Source of the DNA: an uncultured Lachnospiraceae bacterium
GTDB taxonomy: Bacteria; Bacillota; Clostridia; Lachnospirales; Lachnospiraceae
Assembly: GCA_910585075.1 (NCBI GenBank)
Contig: CAJUED010000035.1
Location: forward strand, 1 to 40,431
Direction of reading: 5' to 3'
Length of the DNA: 40,431 bases
The notes below the pieces were generated by a model, which was given only the letters and a program-made list of their open reading frames with translations, made no database searches and had not been told where the DNA came from. Below, one piece after another: positions 38,278 through 40,431 of this stretch. Numbering within the stretch: the stretch's first letter is position 1; the number at the start of each line of letters is the position of its first letter. The position numbers and the translations under genes were made by a program.

Positions 38278-38901
38278 ATGACGGTAACAGGCATAAAAGA
38301 AATTGATAAATCCAGACTGGAAATAGAAATCGACTGTGAGAGAGCCTTCGTGCTGTACAAGGGTGAAGTACGCGCCTATGGAATAAAAGAAAACCGGGAG
38401 CTCGGGGAAGAAGACTACGAGGAAATTATGACCCGGGTACTGCCTAAAAGGGCAAAACTGCGGGCAATGAATTTGTTAAAGGGCCGCTCCTATACCGCCT
38501 TTCAGTTGAAAGAAAAACTGGAAAAGGGAGGATATCCTGACCAGATTGTAAAAGAAGCTTTGGATTATGTGGAGTCCTTCGGATATATCAACGATGAGCG
38601 GTACGCTGCCGATTACATAGAGTACCATAAAGAGACCAAAAGTCGAAACAGAATCTGCATAGATTTGTTAAGGAGAGGAATTTCTCAGGATATCATAGAG
38701 CGCACCTGGGAGGATATCGTGGGAGAGGACAAAAAAATTTTGGAAACGGAACAAATTATTTCCTGGATGAGAAAAAAACATTTCACGGCAGAAACGGCGG
38801 ATTTTAAGGAAAAACAGAAGATGGCGGCCTTTCTTTATCGAAAAGGGTTTGCAACTGAAAATATAAGAAATGCACTTTCACTTGACATAACAATTATTTA
38901 A
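38278..38901 (+). CDS. recX: Regulatory protein RecX
   Basis: The 207-residue start at 38278 follows AGGGGG; the frame is open back to 38173 without a better site. Repeated three-helix units typical of RecX are seen: AMNLLKGRSYTAFQLKEKLEKGGY, ALDYVESFGYINDERYAADYI, LLRRGISQDIIERTW and KMAAFLYRKGFATENIRNAL. RecX binds RecA filaments and limits their activity. It follows recA by 117 bp and probably is read from the same SOS promoter. Confidence 0.92.
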   Translation: MTVTGIKEIDKSRLEIEIDCERAFVLYKGEVRAYGIKENRELGEEDYEEIMTRVLPKRAKLRAMNLLKGRSYTAFQLKEKLEKGGYPDQIVKEALDYVESFGYINDERYAADYIEYHKETKSRNRICIDLLRRGISQDIIERTWEDIVGEDKKILETEQIISWMRKKHFTAETADFKEKQKMAAFLYRKGFATENIRNALSLDITII

Positions 38902-38910
38902 GTTTAAAAT
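38882..38910 (+). promoter_or_regulatory. Promoter P1 of rny, overlapping the end of recX
   Basis: A perfect TTGACA (38882-38887) and TAAAAT (38905-38910) are 17 nt apart. Box quality is high. The -35 lies within the last codons of recX. Confidence 0.65.
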
Positions 38911-38917
38911 TTAAGTG

Positions 38918-38947
38918 TTGTAGATTGCTTTTAGAATGTTTTATTAT
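38918..38947 (+). promoter_or_regulatory. Possible second promoter P2 of rny
   Basis: TTGTAG (38918-38923) and TATTAT (38942-38947) are 18 nt apart, about 95 nt before the start codon. Confidence 0.4.
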
Positions 38948-39024
38948 GATAAACATGCATATCATTAGTGTCATGGTTTATTACATACATTCTATATAGA
39001 TCAGGGTACAATGAAAACTAAATA

Positions 39025-39037
39025 AGGAGGTGCTCCT
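39025..39037 (+). promoter_or_regulatory. Ribosome-binding site of rny within a small hairpin
   Basis: AGGAG-GTG-CTCCT is a perfect 5-bp hairpin whose left arm is the AAGGAGG site. The spacing from AGGAGG to the ATG at 39044 is 13 nt, longer than usual. Confidence 0.4.
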
Positions 39038-39043
39038 GTAAAG

Positions 39044-40431
39044 ATGGTGCAGGTTTTGATTGCAATCATCGCCACACTGGTTGTAACGGCTCCTCTGACC
39101 TGGGTTTTGGCGACCAACTATTACAAAAAAGTATCGGAAACCAAACTTGGAAATGCAGAGGAAAAGGCACGTGAGATTATCGATGAAGCACTGAAAACTG
39201 CCGAGACCAAAAAGCGCGAGTCCTTACTGGAAGTGAAGGAGGAGTCCATTCGTACTAAAAACGAACTGGACAAGGAAATCAGGGAACGCCGTGCCGAGGC
39301 ACAGCGTTATGAGCGCAGGGTTCAGCAGAAGGAAGAAAACATCGACAGAAAATCAGAGGCGATTGAGAAAAAAGAAGCAAGCCTGGCAGCCAGAGAAGAA
39401 GAACTGGCAAAGCTCAGGGTTGAAGTTTCAAAGCTGAATGAACAAAGATTACAGGAACTGGAACGAATCTCAGGTTTGACCTCCGAACAGGCAAAAGAAT
39501 ACTTATTAAAAATTGTTGAAGACGAAGTGAAGCATGAAACGGCTGTGATGATCAAGGAAATGGAGAGTCGCGCCAAAGAAGAAGCAGACAAGAAGGCAAA
39601 GGAATATGTGGTTACGGCGATACAGAAATGTGCGGCTGATCATGTATCCGAAACTACGATTTCAGTAGTACAGCTTCCCAATGATGAAATGAAAGGAAGG
39701 ATCATCGGCAGAGAGGGCAGAAACATCAGAACCCTTGAAACCTTAACGGGTGTTGATTTGATTATTGACGATACGCCCGAAGCCGTTATTTTATCAGGCT
39801 TTGACCCTATCCGCAGGGAAGTGGCAAGAATTGCCCTTGAGAAGTTGATTGTGGACGGACGTATCCATCCGGCCAGAATCGAAGAAATGGTGGAAAAGGC
39901 ACAAAAAGAAGTTGATATCATGATTAAAGAGGAAGGTGAGGCCGCTACCTTAGAGGTGGGCGTTCATGGCGTTCATCCCGAGCTTGTAAGACTGCTTGGT
40001 AAGATGAAATTCAGAACCAGCTATGGACAAAATGCGTTAAAGCACTCTATAGAGGTTGCACAACTTTCAGGTCTTCTGGCGTCAGAGCTTGGACTTGACG
40101 TGCGGATGGCAAAAAGGGCAGGCCTTTTGCATGATATTGGCAAGGCTGTGGACCATGAAATGGAAGGTTCCCATATTCAGCTGGGCGTTGAACTGTGCAG
40201 GAAGTATAAGGAATCACCTACAGTTATCAATGCGGTAGAATCCCACCATGGGGATGTGGAGCCCACTTCACTGATTGCATGTATTGTACAAGCTTCTGAT
40301 ACAATATCTGCAGCAAGACCGGGGGCGAGACGAGAGACGCTTGAGACATATACAAGCAGGTTAAAACAGTTAGAGGATATCACAAACAATTTTAAAGGAG
40401 TAGATAAATCTTTTGCAATTCAGGCAGGTAG
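39044..40431 (+). CDS. rny: Ribonuclease Y, 3' end outside window
   Basis: The frame is open from the ATG at 39044 to the window edge (462 codons; full RNase Y is about 510-520). The order is: N-terminal membrane helix (about 3-22), long coiled coil rich in Glu, Lys and Arg (about 30-180), KH domain with MKGRIIGREGRNIRTLE, then the HD domain with KHSIEVAQLSG and LLHDIGKAVDHE, which hold the metal-binding His-Asp pair. RNase Y is the main mRNA-decay endonuclease of many Firmicutes and sits at the membrane. Downstream of recA-recX is its usual place. The ribosome site is within a hairpin, which could allow self-regulation. Confidence 0.96.
   Translation, partial: MVQVLIAIIATLVVTAPLTWVLATNYYKKVSETKLGNAEEKAREIIDEALKTAETKKRESLLEVKEESIRTKNELDKEIRERRAEAQRYERRVQQKEENIDRKSEAIEKKEASLAAREEELAKLRVEVSKLNEQRLQELERISGLTSEQAKEYLLKIVEDEVKHETAVMIKEMESRAKEEADKKAKEYVVTAIQKCAADHVSETTISVVQLPNDEMKGRIIGREGRNIRTLETLTGVDLIIDDTPEAVILSGFDPIRREVARIALEKLIVDGRIHPARIEEMVEKAQKEVDIMIKEEGEAATLEVGVHGVHPELVRLLGKMKFRTSYGQNALKHSIEVAQLSGLLASELGLDVRMAKRAGLLHDIGKAVDHEMEGSHIQLGVELCRKYKESPTVINAVESHHGDVEPTSLIACIVQASDTISAARPGARRETLETYTSRLKQLEDITNNFKGVDKSFAIQAG

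Noticed and set aside
39322..39921. Minus-strand frames of 89 and 93 codons near the end
   Set aside because: Antisense to rny; Ser/Phe-rich composition is what a Glu/Lys-rich coiled coil gives on the other strand.
1..40431. CRISPR arrays, tRNA or rRNA genes, insertion sequences, prophage
   Set aside because: I looked for regular spaced repeats, cloverleaf-like and CCA-ended segments, conserved rRNA blocks and transposase motifs and saw none.

Overview
The window reads as a chromosomal segment from a spore-forming, Gram-positive anaerobe of the Clostridia, most likely a gut Lachnospiraceae. The support is: strong GGAGG-type ribosome binding sites; sporulation-type genes (a Spo0A DNA-binding-domain protein, a SpoVB-like flippase, CotH-like and CotF-like proteins); the conserved Firmicutes blocks yicC-remA-gmk-rpoZ and rimO-pgsA-pncC-recA-recX-rny; and a clostridial GAAC-N4-GTTC SOS box at recA. 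No rRNA, tRNA, CRISPR array, transposase or phage gene was found.

Layout. 1-3.7 kb: the 3' end of a MATE exporter, a DegV fatty-acid-binding protein (minus strand), a phospholipase D/cardiolipin synthase-like protein and a TetR-family regulator. 3.9-10.5 kb: an oleate hydratase with an unusual N-terminal extension, an orphan hybrid histidine kinase with two receiver domains, and an NCS1 cytosine/purine-type permease. 10.6-17 kb: two overlapping minus-strand polytopic membrane proteins (GT-C-like), then plus-strand CotH-like kinase, YitT-family protein and a Spo0A C-terminal-domain-only protein. 17-25.5 kb: a domain-swapped GH3 beta-glucosidase, a BaiA/FabG-like SDR, glycogen synthase, a SpoVB-like flippase and two small coat/ferritin-like proteins. 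25.5-29.8 kb (minus strand): a GLUG/LysM surface protein and RqcH/NFACT. 30.2-40.4 kb: the housekeeping block yicC-remA-gmk-rpoZ, rimO-pgsA, pncC, a DUF3298-like membrane protein, recA-recX, and rny, which runs off the end of the window.

The most unusual content is between the genes. One family of structured elements (hairpin plus second hairpin, and at two loci a clear H-type pseudoknot) sits directly after a stop codon and before the next co-directional gene at five places: 9.1, 21.2, 25.1, 27.9 and 35.2 kb. A second dispersed repeat, near 20.15 and 36.23 kb, keeps one stem by compensatory change. A third is bounded by inverted copies of GTAACAGTTCAGYC and packs five nested palindromes into 328 bp at 29.9-30.2 kb. 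A fourth is a 164-bp MITE-like element at 17.07-17.23 kb with 14-bp perfect terminal inverted repeats. Ribosome-binding sites of a coat-like gene (24.9 kb) and of rny (39.0 kb) lie in hairpins, and the recA-recX spacer can form two competing structures.

All functional calls rest on reading motifs and gene order by eye. No database search or folding program was run.
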